Origin: an uncultured Muribaculaceae bacterium
GTDB lineage: Bacteria > Bacteroidota > Bacteroidia > Bacteroidales > Muribaculaceae
Assembly (NCBI GenBank): GCA_905233915.1
Contig: CAJOFM010000002.1
Coordinates: 216,167-280,166 of the forward strand
Reading direction: 5' to 3'
Length of the DNA: 64,000 bases
The notes below the pieces were generated by a model that was not told the origin of the DNA, did not search any database, and saw only the letters and a program-made list of their open reading frames with translations. The translations under genes were made by a program, and so were the position numbers. Below, in pieces: positions 17,689 to 26,576 of this stretch. The first letter of the stretch is position 1. Every line of letters begins with the position of its first letter.

Positions 17689-19149
17689 TTATTTCTCACC
17701 GTCGAAGACCTCAAGCACCTGCTCGCGGTCATCAAAGTGATGTTTCACGCCATTAATCTCCTGATAATCCTCATGGCCCTTGCCGGCAATCAGCACCACA
17801 TCGCCAGATTGTGCCAACTGGCAAGCCGTACGGATAGCCTGACGGCGGTCGGTGATGGTCAACGTTGTGGGACGTGACTCATCAGGCAGGCCGACTTCCA
17901 TCTGGCGCAGAATCTCGTCGGGGTCCTCGGTGCGGGGATTGTCACTGGTGAGGATGACACGGTCGCTGCGCACGGCAGCCTCACGGGCCATGATGGGGCG
18001 CTTGCCGGCATCACGGTCGCCACCACAGCCACACACGGTGATGATGTGGCCGTTGGTGCCCACCACCTCGCGGATGGTGTCGAGCACGTTGACCAGAGCA
18101 TCGGGCGTGTGGGCATAGTCCACGATAGCGGTGTAGCCGCGCGATGAGCGCAAGGTCTGGAAGCGGCCCGCTACAGGCTCGAGCTGGCTCATCTTCACGA
18201 GCACCTCCTGCGGGTCAAAGCCCAGCAGCAACGAGGCGCCATAGACCGAGAGCAGATTGTAGGCATTGAAACGGCCTGTGAACAGCACTTCAACCTGCTT
18301 GCCGTTCAACTCCAGGCTGGTACCGTCAAGACGCTGCTCCACAATGCGACCCTTGAAGTCGGCCATGGAGCGCAGGGAGTAGCGGTACTTGTCGGCAAGG
18401 GTGTTCTGCAACATCACCTCGCCCACCTTGTCATCGGCATTGACCAGGGCAAAGGCCCCCTTAGGCAAGGCGTCAAAGAACATCTTCTTGGCGGCAATGT
18501 AGTTGTCCACCGTCTTGTGGAAGTCAAGATGGTCGCGCGTCAGGTTGGTAAAGATGGCGCCGGCAAAGGTGATGCCCTCGATGCGGTGCTGAACGCACGC
18601 ATGGGAACTCACTTCCATAAAGGCGTACTCGCAACCAGCCTGTACCATCTCGTGCAGCAGGCGGTTGAGGGTCAAGTGGTCGGGAGTGGTCTGCTTGGCA
18701 ACCTCCTCACGGGTGTCGATGATGTTCTTGACCGTGGACAACAGTCCTGCCTTGTAACCCATCAGGCGGGCCATCTCATAGAGCAGCGTGGCTGTCGTCG
18801 TCTTGCCGTTGGTGCCGGTGACACCCACCAGGCGCAAGGCCTTAGAGGGATGGTCAAACCATTCATCGGCGATATGTGCCAGCGCAATCACACCGTTCTC
18901 GACCTGGATATAAGTGACCTCGGGATTCAGTTCTGCGGGCATGTCCTCGCACACGATGGCGCGGGCCCCAGCCCCGATAACGTTGTTGATAAAGCGGTGA
19001 GAGTCCACGGCGACACCCTTGACAGCGACAAACATGACGCCAGGACGCGCCTGCCGCGAGTCATTGATGAGGTCGGTGATCTCAATATCGGTATTCCCCA
19101 CTACCTGCAGCGGGGTGATAGACTGGATGAGTTGTGAAATTTTCTTCAT
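17689..19149 (-). CDS. murE: UDP-MurNAc-tripeptide ligase MurE (meso-DAP type)
   Basis: MurE adds the third amino acid of the peptidoglycan stem. I start it at the ATG at 19149 (MKKISQLIQ, 486 residues); the frame can be extended to a TTG at 19173 that overlaps ftsI. The P-loop is GVTGTNGKTTTATLL. The substrate motif DNPRTEDP is the DNPR signature for meso-diaminopimelate, so the wall should be of the DAP type, consistent with a diaminopimelate decarboxylase gene (lysA) nearby. It lies between ftsI and mraY. Confidence 0.97.
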   Translation of the reverse strand: MKKISQLIQSITPLQVVGNTDIEITDLINDSRQARPGVMFVAVKGVAVDSHRFINNVIGAGARAIVCEDMPAELNPEVTYIQVENGVIALAHIADEWFDHPSKALRLVGVTGTNGKTTTATLLYEMARLMGYKAGLLSTVKNIIDTREEVAKQTTPDHLTLNRLLHEMVQAGCEYAFMEVSSHACVQHRIEGITFAGAIFTNLTRDHLDFHKTVDNYIAAKKMFFDALPKGAFALVNADDKVGEVMLQNTLADKYRYSLRSMADFKGRIVEQRLDGTSLELNGKQVEVLFTGRFNAYNLLSVYGASLLLGFDPQEVLVKMSQLEPVAGRFQTLRSSRGYTAIVDYAHTPDALVNVLDTIREVVGTNGHIITVCGCGGDRDAGKRPIMAREAAVRSDRVILTSDNPRTEDPDEILRQMEVGLPDESRPTTLTITDRRQAIRTACQLAQSGDVVLIAGKGHEDYQEINGVKHHFDDREQVLEVFDGEK

Positions 19150-19169
19150 GATTCTGGAGTTAGTATGAT

Positions 19170-21287
19170 TCAAGAGTTTCTGAGTCGTAAGTGAATGCGT
19201 TGCCCACGGGCATACTGAGAACCCGCGGCGAGGCTCTGGCTGGTCACCATGCCCGAACCGCTGAAGTTGACGCTAAGCCCGGCATCCTCCAGCAGCTTGA
19301 TGGCCTCACGGATATTAAGGCCAACCACATTGGGGACGCCCTTCTCGACGCGCGTGGGACGCGCATAGTGATGAGTAGTCTGCACCTTGAGGCCACGCTT
19401 GATGTTGTTGGAAGCGTAGTCATTCATCGAGGCGAACAGGGTTGGATAGTTCTTGGCCTCCTTGTTGTCCAACGAGGCATAGTCGGTGACGATATCCAGC
19501 ATACCATGGGCATACATCTTGCGGGCGATATTCTTCATCACCATACCGCTGCTGGCGCCGGCACCACGGTCGGCACCCAGCATGAGCACGATGCAGGAAT
19601 ACTTGGGCTTCTCATAGGGGAAGAAGCCGCAGAAGGCAAGGCGCTTCTTGCCACTGTACTGTCCGCCCACAACGTCGAACGCCGTACCTGTCTTGCCGGC
19701 AATCTTTACCTTGTCATCCTGCACCCAGTGGCGGGCTGTACCGTGACTGCCCCACACCACCTCGTACAGCATCTCGCGCAGTTTCTTGGCATTAGTGGGT
19801 GAGCACACCTGCTGGCGGATGTAGGTCACGGGGATAATCGAGTCGGGCTCTCCTTCCCTGGAGAGTTTCTTGAACAGATGGGGGCGCACATACTTGCCAT
19901 CGTTGGCAATGGCATTATACATCGCCAGGGTGCACAACGGCGGGATGCGGGAACCGTAGCCGAAGGCTTGACGGGACAGGGTCACACGGCCACCGTTCTT
20001 AATCTCGGCATCCTGGAACCAGGGGATCTGCTCACCGGCAATACCCGAGTTGAAAGGCTCAAAGAAGCCCATACCCTCCAGACGCTTGCGGAAACCCGGC
20101 GGGTTGTCGCCGTATTTCCTAACGATGATTTTGGCCATGCCGATGTTAGACGAGGTTTCGATAATCTGTCGAGGAGTGCGCGTCGCACCGCCATGGGCAT
20201 CGGTGATGGGATTGCCACCGGCATAGGTCCAAGACGAACCCGTAACGATGGGCTCATCGATGTTGCTGATGATGCCGTCCTCGAGGGCGACCATCATCGA
20301 GATGGTCTTTACCACCGAACCGGGCTCATAACCAAGCACAGCGTGGTTCACGCCCTCGACATACTCGCCAGTTGTCTTGCTGCGTTCCAGGTTGCTGATG
20401 GCCTTAATCTCGCCGGTGGCCACTTCCATGAGCACACAGGTTGCCCACTCGGCGCCAGTTTCCAGGCACATGTCGTTGAGCTCGTTCTCCACGATGTCCT
20501 GCAGCTGCACATTGATGGTCGTGGTGATGTCATATCCCTTAACGGCGGGAACGGCCTCGGCCCGCACGATACCGTTGGTGAGCTGGATGTTGCGGGCGAC
20601 GCCAGGAGTGCCGTAGAGCAACGAGTCCAGTGCCATCTCCAGGCCCGAGTGGCCATGGATGCTACTGCTCTTCTCGTTCTGGCCCACGTTACCGATACTG
20701 CGCGCCGCCATGTCGCCGTAGGGCTTGATGCGACGGTCATGCTTCTCGTAGTAGAAGCCGTTCTTATTCTTTGCTCGGCACAGGAAGGGGAAATGGCGAA
20801 CACGGTCATACTCCTTGTGGGTGAGCATATAGGGGAACAAGCGGTAAGCGCGGTTCTTGCGTCCTTTCTTGCCGTCAGGACCGATCTTGTGGGGCGCGTC
20901 GAGGATTTCCTTGCGGTCACTCAGTATTTTCTGTTTCCACTGCGCAGCGGTCATCGAGTTGTCGAATGCCGCCAGGCTGTCACACAGGGCGCCGATATCC
21001 TTCATCAGGGTGTCAGCCTTAATGCCATCGGTAAACCAGTCGATGCGCAGCACGTAGTACTGCAGGTTGGCTGCAAGTACCGAACCGTCATCGGCCAGCA
21101 ACTTGCCACGTTCGGGCTCGATGGGCACGGTTTCCATGAGCACATCATTGGCCTTTTTGTTCCACTCGGCGGCCTGCACTGCGGTGGTCTTGATCAAGTT
21201 CCACACAATGAGCGACGAGAAAGCCAGCATGATGCCCACCACCAGGGCATAGCGAGCGAGGATATGTCGTTTATTATTCTGTTTCAT
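19170..21287 (-). CDS. ftsI: septal transpeptidase FtsI (PBP3-type) with PASTA domain
   Basis: This class B penicillin-binding protein cross-links septal peptidoglycan in the periplasm. It has 705 residues with one N-terminal membrane helix (about 11-33), a dimerisation domain and a transpeptidase domain. The catalytic motifs are SVVK (Ser324), SSN (379-381) and KTGT (532-535). The last 65 residues form a PASTA module (GVPNVVGLNIREAIKLLED). PASTA domains on FtsI are usual in Bacteroidota and Firmicutes but not in E. coli. It follows ftsL and precedes murE within the dcw cluster. Confidence 0.97.
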   Translation of the reverse strand: MKQNNKRHILARYALVVGIMLAFSSLIVWNLIKTTAVQAAEWNKKANDVLMETVPIEPERGKLLADDGSVLAANLQYYVLRIDWFTDGIKADTLMKDIGALCDSLAAFDNSMTAAQWKQKILSDRKEILDAPHKIGPDGKKGRKNRAYRLFPYMLTHKEYDRVRHFPFLCRAKNKNGFYYEKHDRRIKPYGDMAARSIGNVGQNEKSSSIHGHSGLEMALDSLLYGTPGVARNIQLTNGIVRAEAVPAVKGYDITTTINVQLQDIVENELNDMCLETGAEWATCVLMEVATGEIKAISNLERSKTTGEYVEGVNHAVLGYEPGSVVKTISMMVALEDGIISNIDEPIVTGSSWTYAGGNPITDAHGGATRTPRQIIETSSNIGMAKIIVRKYGDNPPGFRKRLEGMGFFEPFNSGIAGEQIPWFQDAEIKNGGRVTLSRQAFGYGSRIPPLCTLAMYNAIANDGKYVRPHLFKKLSREGEPDSIIPVTYIRQQVCSPTNAKKLREMLYEVVWGSHGTARHWVQDDKVKIAGKTGTAFDVVGGQYSGKKRLAFCGFFPYEKPKYSCIVLMLGADRGAGASSGMVMKNIARKMYAHGMLDIVTDYASLDNKEAKNYPTLFASMNDYASNNIKRGLKVQTTHHYARPTRVEKGVPNVVGLNIREAIKLLEDAGLSVNFSGSGMVTSQSLAAGSQYARGQRIHLRLRNS

Positions 21288-21323
21288 TGTTTCGGGTGTT
21301 TTTGGCCAACAGAAAGATGGGGT

Positions 21324-21671
21324 TTATTTGGATTTCAAGACATAGGGGGGCTCCTTGGGGGATGACAAGCCCAGGTTCTTTTCCTGCATGAGTTTTGTCA
21401 ACTCACTCTCGCGTATCATGGAATTATATTCGGCGCTTGCATTGACCAGGTCGGTCTGGGCATTAGCCAGGTCGACCTTCAGGGTCATTTCCTCCTGCAT
21501 GCTGCTTTGGCACACAAATTTGTTGGCAATATAGGCCAGCGCCATGATCACAAGCGCAATGATATAGACGGCATTGCGCTTAAAAAAGTCCAGGGAAAAG
21601 AAGCGGCCCTGGATAATGTCCTTGCCCGCCTTCTTGCCTGTTGCTGACGTGTAATTTCTTCTCTCGCTCAT
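21324..21671 (-). CDS. ftsL: FtsL-like divisome protein
   Basis: This 115-residue protein occupies the ftsL position between rsmH and ftsI. It has a short charged cytoplasmic N-terminus, one transmembrane helix (about residues 34-53, YIIALVIMALAYIANKFV) and a periplasmic helix suited to coiled-coil pairing, which is the FtsL/DivIC layout. The frame stays open 75 codons further upstream into rsmH, but that part is shadow sequence, so I use the ATG at 21671. The sequence is too divergent for motif-level proof; the call rests on topology, size and context. Confidence 0.85.
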   Translation of the reverse strand: MSERRNYTSATGKKAGKDIIQGRFFSLDFFKRNAVYIIALVIMALAYIANKFVCQSSMQEEMTLKVDLANAQTDLVNASAEYNSMIRESELTKLMQEKNLGLSSPKEPPYVLKSK

Positions 21672-21723
21672 CGTTCTCTCGGGTGTGAATGTTTTGTTGG
21701 TTACTTTTCTCTCTATAATAATC

Positions 21724-22635
21724 CTAGGGGTTCGTTGTTGACACAAATTCTGCGACACGCAGCTTGGCACTGCGTGAACGGGGGTTGCGCGCCACCTCCT
21801 CGTCGCTGGGCACTGCGACCTTGCCCACGAGGCGCCAAGGCGTGTTGACGCGGCCGTAGAAGTCTTTCTCCAAACGGCCCTCGATATTGCCGGCACGCAT
21901 GAAGTTTTTCACCAATCGGTCCTCCAGCGAGTGGTAGGTGATAATCGCAAGGCGGCCTCCGGGGTTGAGCACCTCGAGCGACTGGGCAAGCAGTTTCCTC
22001 AAGGCATCGAGTTCGCCATTGACCTCGATGCGCAAGGCCTGGAACACCATCGACAGTTCCTTCTTTTCCTGCGATGCCTTGAGCAACGGACGCACGGCAT
22101 CCACGAGTTCACCAGTGGTTGACAACGGGCGAGCCTTGACAATGGCAGCTGCCAGGCGACGTGACTGGCGCAACTCGCCATACAAGTAAAGCACTTCGGC
22201 AAGTCGCTCCTCGCTGTAAGTGTTGAGCAGTTCACGGGCGGTGAAGGCTGCACTGCGGTTCATGCGCATATCCAGTGGAGCGTCGGCACGGAAGGTAAAT
22301 CCACGCTCCACAGCGTCAAAGTGATGGAACGACACGCCCAGGTCGGCAAGGATACCGTCAACACGCGGAATGCCATAATAACGCAAGAAATTCTTGAGGA
22401 AGGAGAAGTTTCCATGTGCAAATGTAAACCTCTCGTCCTCCAAGCGGTTGCTCCAAGCGTCCATATCCTGGTCCATACCCACGAGCCGGCCATGGGCACC
22501 CAAACGCGCCATGATGGCACGGCTGTGGCCGCCACCGCCAAAGGTCACGTCAACATAGGCGCCATCGGGCTTAATGGCAAGCCCCTCAATGCTCTGGTCG
22601 AGCAATGCAGGTATATGATAAACAGTTGATTCCAT
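21724..22635 (-). CDS. rsmH: 16S rRNA m4C1402 methyltransferase RsmH (MraW)
   Basis: This SAM-dependent enzyme methylates C1402 of 16S rRNA at N4. It has 303 residues. The SAM motif DVTFGGGGHSRAI, the DLGVS motif (ILADLGVSFHHFD) and the later ITYHSLEDRLVK and KPSDEE-like (KVAVPSDEEVARNPRSRSAKLR) regions identify it. It is the first gene of the dcw cluster here. In many bacteria mraZ precedes it, but the upstream neighbour is the divergent lysA. Confidence 0.97.
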   Translation of the reverse strand: MESTVYHIPALLDQSIEGLAIKPDGAYVDVTFGGGGHSRAIMARLGAHGRLVGMDQDMDAWSNRLEDERFTFAHGNFSFLKNFLRYYGIPRVDGILADLGVSFHHFDAVERGFTFRADAPLDMRMNRSAAFTARELLNTYSEERLAEVLYLYGELRQSRRLAAAIVKARPLSTTGELVDAVRPLLKASQEKKELSMVFQALRIEVNGELDALRKLLAQSLEVLNPGGRLAIITYHSLEDRLVKNFMRAGNIEGRLEKDFYGRVNTPWRLVGKVAVPSDEEVARNPRSRSAKLRVAEFVSTTNP

Positions 22636-22688
22636 TACGTCTTTTGTCGCTATCTAAAGGGCTATTTCATGCCTCTTTTTGGGGACTT

Positions 22689-22696
22689 CAAAGGTA
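22689..22696 (-). promoter_or_regulatory. -7 box upstream of rsmH (dcw cluster)
   Basis: CAAAGGTA on the plus strand reads TACCTTTG on the minus strand, an exact match to the Bacteroidota -7 consensus TAnnTTTG. A TTGT at about 22718-22721 (minus sense) lies 21 bp upstream as a possible -33 element. The leader would be about 45 bases. It is the only clear promoter I see for the dcw genes. Confidence 0.6.
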
Positions 22697-22967
22697 CAAC
22701 TATTTTTCGAGAAATTTACAATCTCAAACGATTTTATTTACATTTTTGAAAATAAAAATTGTTAACAGCCCTTGTTAATAACTTTATACGTACTGAAAAT
22801 CAATATTTTATAAATCTCCTCATTCTATTTACAAGTGCAAAAATCAGACAATTCCCAGGGGCTAACCATCATAAGCCACCCTCATTAAAAACAATAGCCA
22901 ACTGTCTGATGGTTATTTTTTTAGCTAAAATATTCACATAATTTTTAGATTGTAAATATTTTTTTGA

Positions 22968-22975
22968 TATCTTTG
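22968..22975 (+). promoter_or_regulatory. -7 box upstream of lysA
   Basis: TATCTTTG matches TAnnTTTG. The region 20 bp upstream is T-rich without a perfect TTTG. The leader to the first ATG (22998) would be only about 15 bases, which favours a start at 22998 or slightly downstream. Confidence 0.55.
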
Positions 22976-22997
22976 CCGACCAGTAATCAATATTCAA

Positions 22998-24188
22998 ATG
23001 TCGAGAGATATGGGCCATCAAAACAGGAACAATTATGGGTTTGCAATGGATGTGGTGGAACAGACACCCACACCATTTTATTACTATGACATGGATGTGC
23101 TGCACAAGACGTTACAGGAAATCAAACGCCTTATCGAGGGGTATCCTTATACCGTTCACTATGCCGTCAAGGCCAATGGTAACCCGCAGATTCTCAACAC
23201 TATCGCCAAACATGGCATAGGAGCCGACCTGGTGAGTGGCGGTGAAGTGACAGCCGCCGTCGAGGCTGGATTCAAACCCAGTGATATGACATTCTCGGGG
23301 GTAGGAAAAACCGACCGCGAAATCCGCATTGGACTCGAGTATGGCGTGGGCTGCTTCAACGTGGAGTCCATCCCCGAGCTTGAGGTCATCAATCAGCTTG
23401 CAGGAGAGATGGGCAAGACGGCACACATCGCCATCAGGGTCAACCCCGACATCGATGCCCACACCCACCGATACATCACCACAGGCACCGCCGATAACAA
23501 GTTCGGAATCAACCTTGAGGTGCTTGACGAGGTGGTTTGCCACGCCATTGCCCTACCCCACATCCACCTGAGAGGCTTACATTTCCACATCGGTTCACAG
23601 ATCACCTTGATGAAGCCCTATGTCATGTTGTGTGAAACCGTCAACAGGCTACTGGACCACTTTGAGCAACAAGGCATTAGCTTTGAGATGGTGAACGTGG
23701 GCGGAGGACTAGGTATCGACTATGACGCGCCCGATGAGCACCCGATGGCCGATTTCGCGAGCTACTTCGGCACCTTCAAGCGTCACTTGCGACTAAGGCC
23801 TGGCCAACGGCTCCATTTCGAGTTGGGGCGTGCCATCGTCTGCACTTGCGGTTCGCTCATCAGCCGTGTCGTATTTGTCAAGGAGAACCGTAACAAGAAG
23901 TTCGTTATCCTTGACGCCGGCATGACCGACCTGATCAGGCCAGCACTCTATGAGGCTCACCACACAATCCAGAACCTGACATCCAACAACATTGACGAGC
24001 AGGAAACCTATGACGTCGTAGGTCCCGTATGCGAGTCGAGTGACGTGTTTGGCCACGATTACCAACTTCCCGTCACCCGACGAGGCGACATCATAGCCAT
24101 CCGCTCGGCCGGAGCCTACGGCGAATCGATGGCCTCTTGCTACAACATGCGCCAGCTACCCGCTGCCGTCTTCCACTCCAACCATTAA
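22998..24188 (+). CDS. lysA: diaminopimelate decarboxylase
   Basis: This PLP enzyme of the alanine-racemase-like fold makes L-lysine from meso-DAP in the cytoplasm, the last step of lysine synthesis. The protein has 396 residues. The PLP lysine lies in HYAVKANGNPQIL (Lys58), glycine-rich phosphate binding in VNVGGGLGIDYD, and the active-site cysteine region in GPVCESSDVFG. The family core begins at TPFYYYDMDVL, so starts at 22998, 23010 or 23046 are all possible; I keep the first because the promoter is so close. It is followed by an Lrp/AsnC regulator on the same strand with its own promoter. Confidence 0.95.
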   Translation: MSRDMGHQNRNNYGFAMDVVEQTPTPFYYYDMDVLHKTLQEIKRLIEGYPYTVHYAVKANGNPQILNTIAKHGIGADLVSGGEVTAAVEAGFKPSDMTFSGVGKTDREIRIGLEYGVGCFNVESIPELEVINQLAGEMGKTAHIAIRVNPDIDAHTHRYITTGTADNKFGINLEVLDEVVCHAIALPHIHLRGLHFHIGSQITLMKPYVMLCETVNRLLDHFEQQGISFEMVNVGGGLGIDYDAPDEHPMADFASYFGTFKRHLRLRPGQRLHFELGRAIVCTCGSLISRVVFVKENRNKKFVILDAGMTDLIRPALYEAHHTIQNLTSNNIDEQETYDVVGPVCESSDVFGHDYQLPVTRRGDIIAIRSAGAYGESMASCYNMRQLPAAVFHSNH

Positions 24189-24201
24189 AAATACAATCTT
24201 A

Positions 24202-24244
24202 AATCCAATGACTTATCATTTATTAACCTGATAATCATCGGATT
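24202..24244 (+). terminator. imperfect hairpin after lysA
   Basis: AATCCAATGA at 24202 pairs with TCATCGGATT ending at 24244, apart from one mismatch, and the stem can extend inward with a bulge (TTATCA/TGATAA). No clear T-run follows, so termination is uncertain. Confidence 0.3.
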
Positions 24245-24313
24245 AATGCCTTATACCCAAAATTAACATAAAAATTTTTACCGAAACCTATAGCAACATT
24301 TGAAAATAGTTGT

Positions 24314-24321
24314 TACATTTG
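24314..24321 (+). promoter_or_regulatory. -7 box upstream of the Lrp/AsnC gene
   Basis: TACATTTG matches TAnnTTTG and lies 24 bp before the chosen ATG at 24346. It argues against a start at 24310, which would precede the promoter. A -33 box is not clear. Confidence 0.55.
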
Positions 24322-24345
24322 CATTTGCTTACAAAATTTGATTTT

Positions 24346-24810
24346 ATGGAAAAGATTGACACGCTAGACAAGAAGATTCTGGAAATTGTAATGAATAACG
24401 CACGCATACCTAGCAAAGATGTCGCTCAGGTGTGCGGTGTTTCACGCGCCGCTGTTCATCAACGCATCCAGCGCCTCATCGACGACGGTGTCATCACCGG
24501 GTCGGGCTACAATGTCAACCCCAAGTTGCTGGGATACTCAACCTGCACTTTCATCGGACTAACGCTTGAACGCGGCTCCATGTACCGCACCGTGGTGCCC
24601 GAGCTGCTCAAAATCAAGGAAGTGGTAGAGTGCCACTTCACCACCGGACACTACACAATGATGATTAAGGTGTACGCCCGTGACAACGAGCACCTCATGT
24701 CGCTCGTTAACGACCACATCCAGAACATCGATGGCGTAGCCGCTACCGAGACGCTCATCTCACTGGAACAGAGCATCAGCCGCACATTGCCCATCTACTT
24801 TGACGAGTAA
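24346..24810 (+). CDS. Lrp/AsnC family transcriptional regulator
   Basis: This 154-residue DNA-binding protein has an N-terminal winged helix-turn-helix (DTLDKKILEIVMNNARIPSKD, recognition part GVSRAAVHQRIQRL) followed by a RAM ligand-binding domain of about 75 residues (FTTGHYTMMIKVYARDNEHL). Such proteins form octamers or similar assemblies and respond to amino acids. The position next to lysA suggests, but does not prove, control of lysine or related amino-acid genes. Confidence 0.92.
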   Translation: MEKIDTLDKKILEIVMNNARIPSKDVAQVCGVSRAAVHQRIQRLIDDGVITGSGYNVNPKLLGYSTCTFIGLTLERGSMYRTVVPELLKIKEVVECHFTTGHYTMMIKVYARDNEHLMSLVNDHIQNIDGVAATETLISLEQSISRTLPIYFDE

Positions 24811-24922
24811 TGTCCTCACCCTACTGTCTTTTCTTTCCCACACCATCAAAAAACACGGGACGCGCAATTACCCGAATTGTGTGTATTTTAGCGTTATGAC
24901 CTCTCATATAGATTTTTATTTG

Positions 24923-24930
24923 TACCTTTG
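24923..24930 (+). promoter_or_regulatory. -7 box upstream of the mannose-1-phosphate guanylyltransferase gene
   Basis: TACCTTTG is a full TAnnTTTG match 54 bp before the ATG at 24985. No convincing -33 box was seen. Confidence 0.55.
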
Positions 24931-24984
24931 CCACAAGTATAAATCAGCATAAACAATACTATATCATATAAACACCTTTGATCA

Positions 24985-26064
24985 ATGGATAACAACCGAT
25001 ATTGCGTTATCATGTGCGGTGGCGTGGGCAGCCGCTTCTGGCCTTTCAGTAAGGCCGCCAAGCCCAAACAGTTTATTGACTTCTTCGGCACGGGTCGCAG
25101 CCTGTTGCAGACGGCTTTTGACCGCATGCAGGGCATTGTCCCCATTGATAATATCATCCTGCTCACCAATGAGAATTACGAATCCCTCATCATCGAGCAG
25201 TTGCCCGAAATCAAACGCGACCAGATTCTGCTGGAACCCGCACGCCGCAACACGGCACCGTGCATCGCATGGGCCGCACATCACATCAAGGCCATCAATC
25301 CCGATGCCAAGATGATGGTGGCACCCAGCGATCACCTGATTATCAACGTTGAACGCTTCAAGGACAGCGTTATCAAGGCGTTTGACTTCATCGAGACCCG
25401 CGACGCACTGGTGACCATGGGCATCAAGCCGAGCAGACCCGAGACAGGCTACGGATACATCCAGGTGGGTGAACCTGTCGAGGGCAATTTCTCGACCGTA
25501 AAGACGTTCACCGAGAAGCCCAACGAGGACCTGGCACGGGTGTTCCTGGAGTCGGGCGAGTTCTTCTGGAACTCGGGCATGTTCTTCTGGAGCGCCGACA
25601 GCATCATCAAAGCGCTAAACGATTGTGCACCAGACGTCAACACAGTCTTCAAACAAGGCCAATCCTATTTCGGCACCCCCGATGAACGAGAATTCATCAA
25701 TGCCAATTTTGCAGCCTGCCCCAGCATCAGCATTGACTTTGCCGTGATGGAAAAGGCACCCAATGTCTATGTCGAGACAGTGGACTTCGGCTGGAATGAC
25801 CTGGGCACTTGGCGCTCGCTATATGACCACTCGCCCAAGAACAAGGACGGCAATGTCACCCAGAACTGCAAGGCCTTGATGTACAACAGCCACAACAACA
25901 TCGTCGCCGTCAAGGGTGACAAGCTCATCGTTGCCTCAGGCCTGGAGGGCTATATCGTCGCCGACGTTGACGACGCCCTGCTGATTGTGCCCCTTGAAGA
26001 GGAGCAGAAAATCAAACAGTATGTCAATGACATGAAATCCAAGTTTGGCGACAAGTACCTCTAA
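24985..26064 (+). CDS. mannose-1-phosphate guanylyltransferase
   Basis: This nucleotidyltransferase makes GDP-mannose from mannose-1-phosphate and GTP, the precursor of mannose and fucose units in surface glycans. It has 359 residues. The signature is the N-terminal MCGGVGSRFWPFSKAAKPKQF (GGxGxRxWPxS and the catalytic PKQ Lys). Further motifs are EPARRNTAPCIAWAA, PSDHLI, FTEKP and the metal- and sugar-binding GWNDLGTW. The isomerase domain of long ManC proteins is absent. It has its own promoter and a strong terminator hairpin 25 bp after the stop. Confidence 0.95.
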   Translation: MDNNRYCVIMCGGVGSRFWPFSKAAKPKQFIDFFGTGRSLLQTAFDRMQGIVPIDNIILLTNENYESLIIEQLPEIKRDQILLEPARRNTAPCIAWAAHHIKAINPDAKMMVAPSDHLIINVERFKDSVIKAFDFIETRDALVTMGIKPSRPETGYGYIQVGEPVEGNFSTVKTFTEKPNEDLARVFLESGEFFWNSGMFFWSADSIIKALNDCAPDVNTVFKQGQSYFGTPDEREFINANFAACPSISIDFAVMEKAPNVYVETVDFGWNDLGTWRSLYDHSPKNKDGNVTQNCKALMYNSHNNIVAVKGDKLIVASGLEGYIVADVDDALLIVPLEEEQKIKQYVNDMKSKFGDKYL

Positions 26065-26089
26065 CCGGTTACTGACACATAACTAACAA

Positions 26090-26134
26090 AACAGACGGGA
26101 CACTCCACCATGCGAGGTGAGCGTCCCGTCTGTT
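26090..26134. terminator. terminator hairpin between convergent manC-type gene and ssb
   Basis: A 16-bp stem with one mismatch (26090-26105 with 26119-26134; arms start AACAGACGGGAC and end GTCCCGTCTGTT) encloses a 13-nt loop. It lies between two convergent genes and ends in ATCTTT on the plus strand, so it may serve both. Confidence 0.75.
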
Positions 26135-26151
26135 ATCTTTGGCGTTGACGG

Positions 26152-26523
26152 TTACTGAGGTTGCCCAGCGGCGGGTTGTTGGGCAGTGGCTGGACGGGCC
26201 AGCAGCTCGAACGAGTCAACGTAAATCTCGGTCGTGTAACGCTTTACCTGGTTACGATCTTCCCAAGCGCGGGTGCGCAGGCGGCCTTCCAGATAAATCT
26301 GGCTGCCCTTGCGAATGTAACGCTCGGCGACCTCGGCGTTCTTTCCCCACATCACAATATTGTGCCACTCGGTGCGTTCGGGCACCTCGACACCGTTAGC
26401 GTTGGTATAAGCGCGGTCGGTAGTAGCAAGAGTGAACGATGCTACGGGCTGATTTTGTGCTACATAGCGCACATCTGGGTCTCGGCCCACACGGCCCAGC
26501 AGAATGACTTTATTTACTGACAT
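26152..26523 (-). CDS. ssb: single-stranded DNA-binding protein
   Basis: Ssb coats single-stranded DNA in replication and repair. The 123 residues begin with the OB-fold start SVNKVILLGRVGRDP and include FTLATTDRAY, TEWHNIVMWGKNAE and YLEGRLRTR. The C-terminus is short and ends AAGQPQ; the acidic tip ending in DDLPF-like sequence that recruits partner proteins in most bacterial Ssb is missing. It lies 53 bp after the argC homologue on the same strand with no recognisable promoter between, so it may be read from the argR promoter. A second, canonical Ssb elsewhere is possible. Confidence 0.93.
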   Translation of the reverse strand: MSVNKVILLGRVGRDPDVRYVAQNQPVASFTLATTDRAYTNANGVEVPERTEWHNIVMWGKNAEVAERYIRKGSQIYLEGRLRTRAWEDRNQVKRYTTEIYVDSFELLARPATAQQPAAGQPQ

Positions 26524-26576
26524 GATTTAATGGTATTTGTTTTAATATATATAATATATAATGTATAAAATCTGTT

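Larger units (their letters stand above)
22636..22997. other. divergent intergenic region between rsmH and lysA
   Basis: This 362-bp, very AT-rich region holds the outward promoters of the dcw cluster (minus) and lysA (plus). It contains no credible gene; in particular no mraZ reading frame is present on either strand. I saw no lysine riboswitch-like structure before lysA. Confidence 0.7.

Noticed and set aside
19878..21365. Plus-strand open frame of 495 codons antisense to ftsI
   Set aside because: Composition is typical of the reverse strand of a coding gene (rich in His, Val, Gly), no motif is visible, and ftsI is certain on the other strand.
22759..22941. 60-codon frame between rsmH and lysA as a possible mraZ remnant
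   Set aside because: No MraZ/AbrB motif is present and the sequence is plain AT-rich intergenic DNA.
22976..22997. Lysine riboswitch before lysA
   Set aside because: The likely leader is only about 15-20 bases long and no conserved L-box structure is seen upstream.
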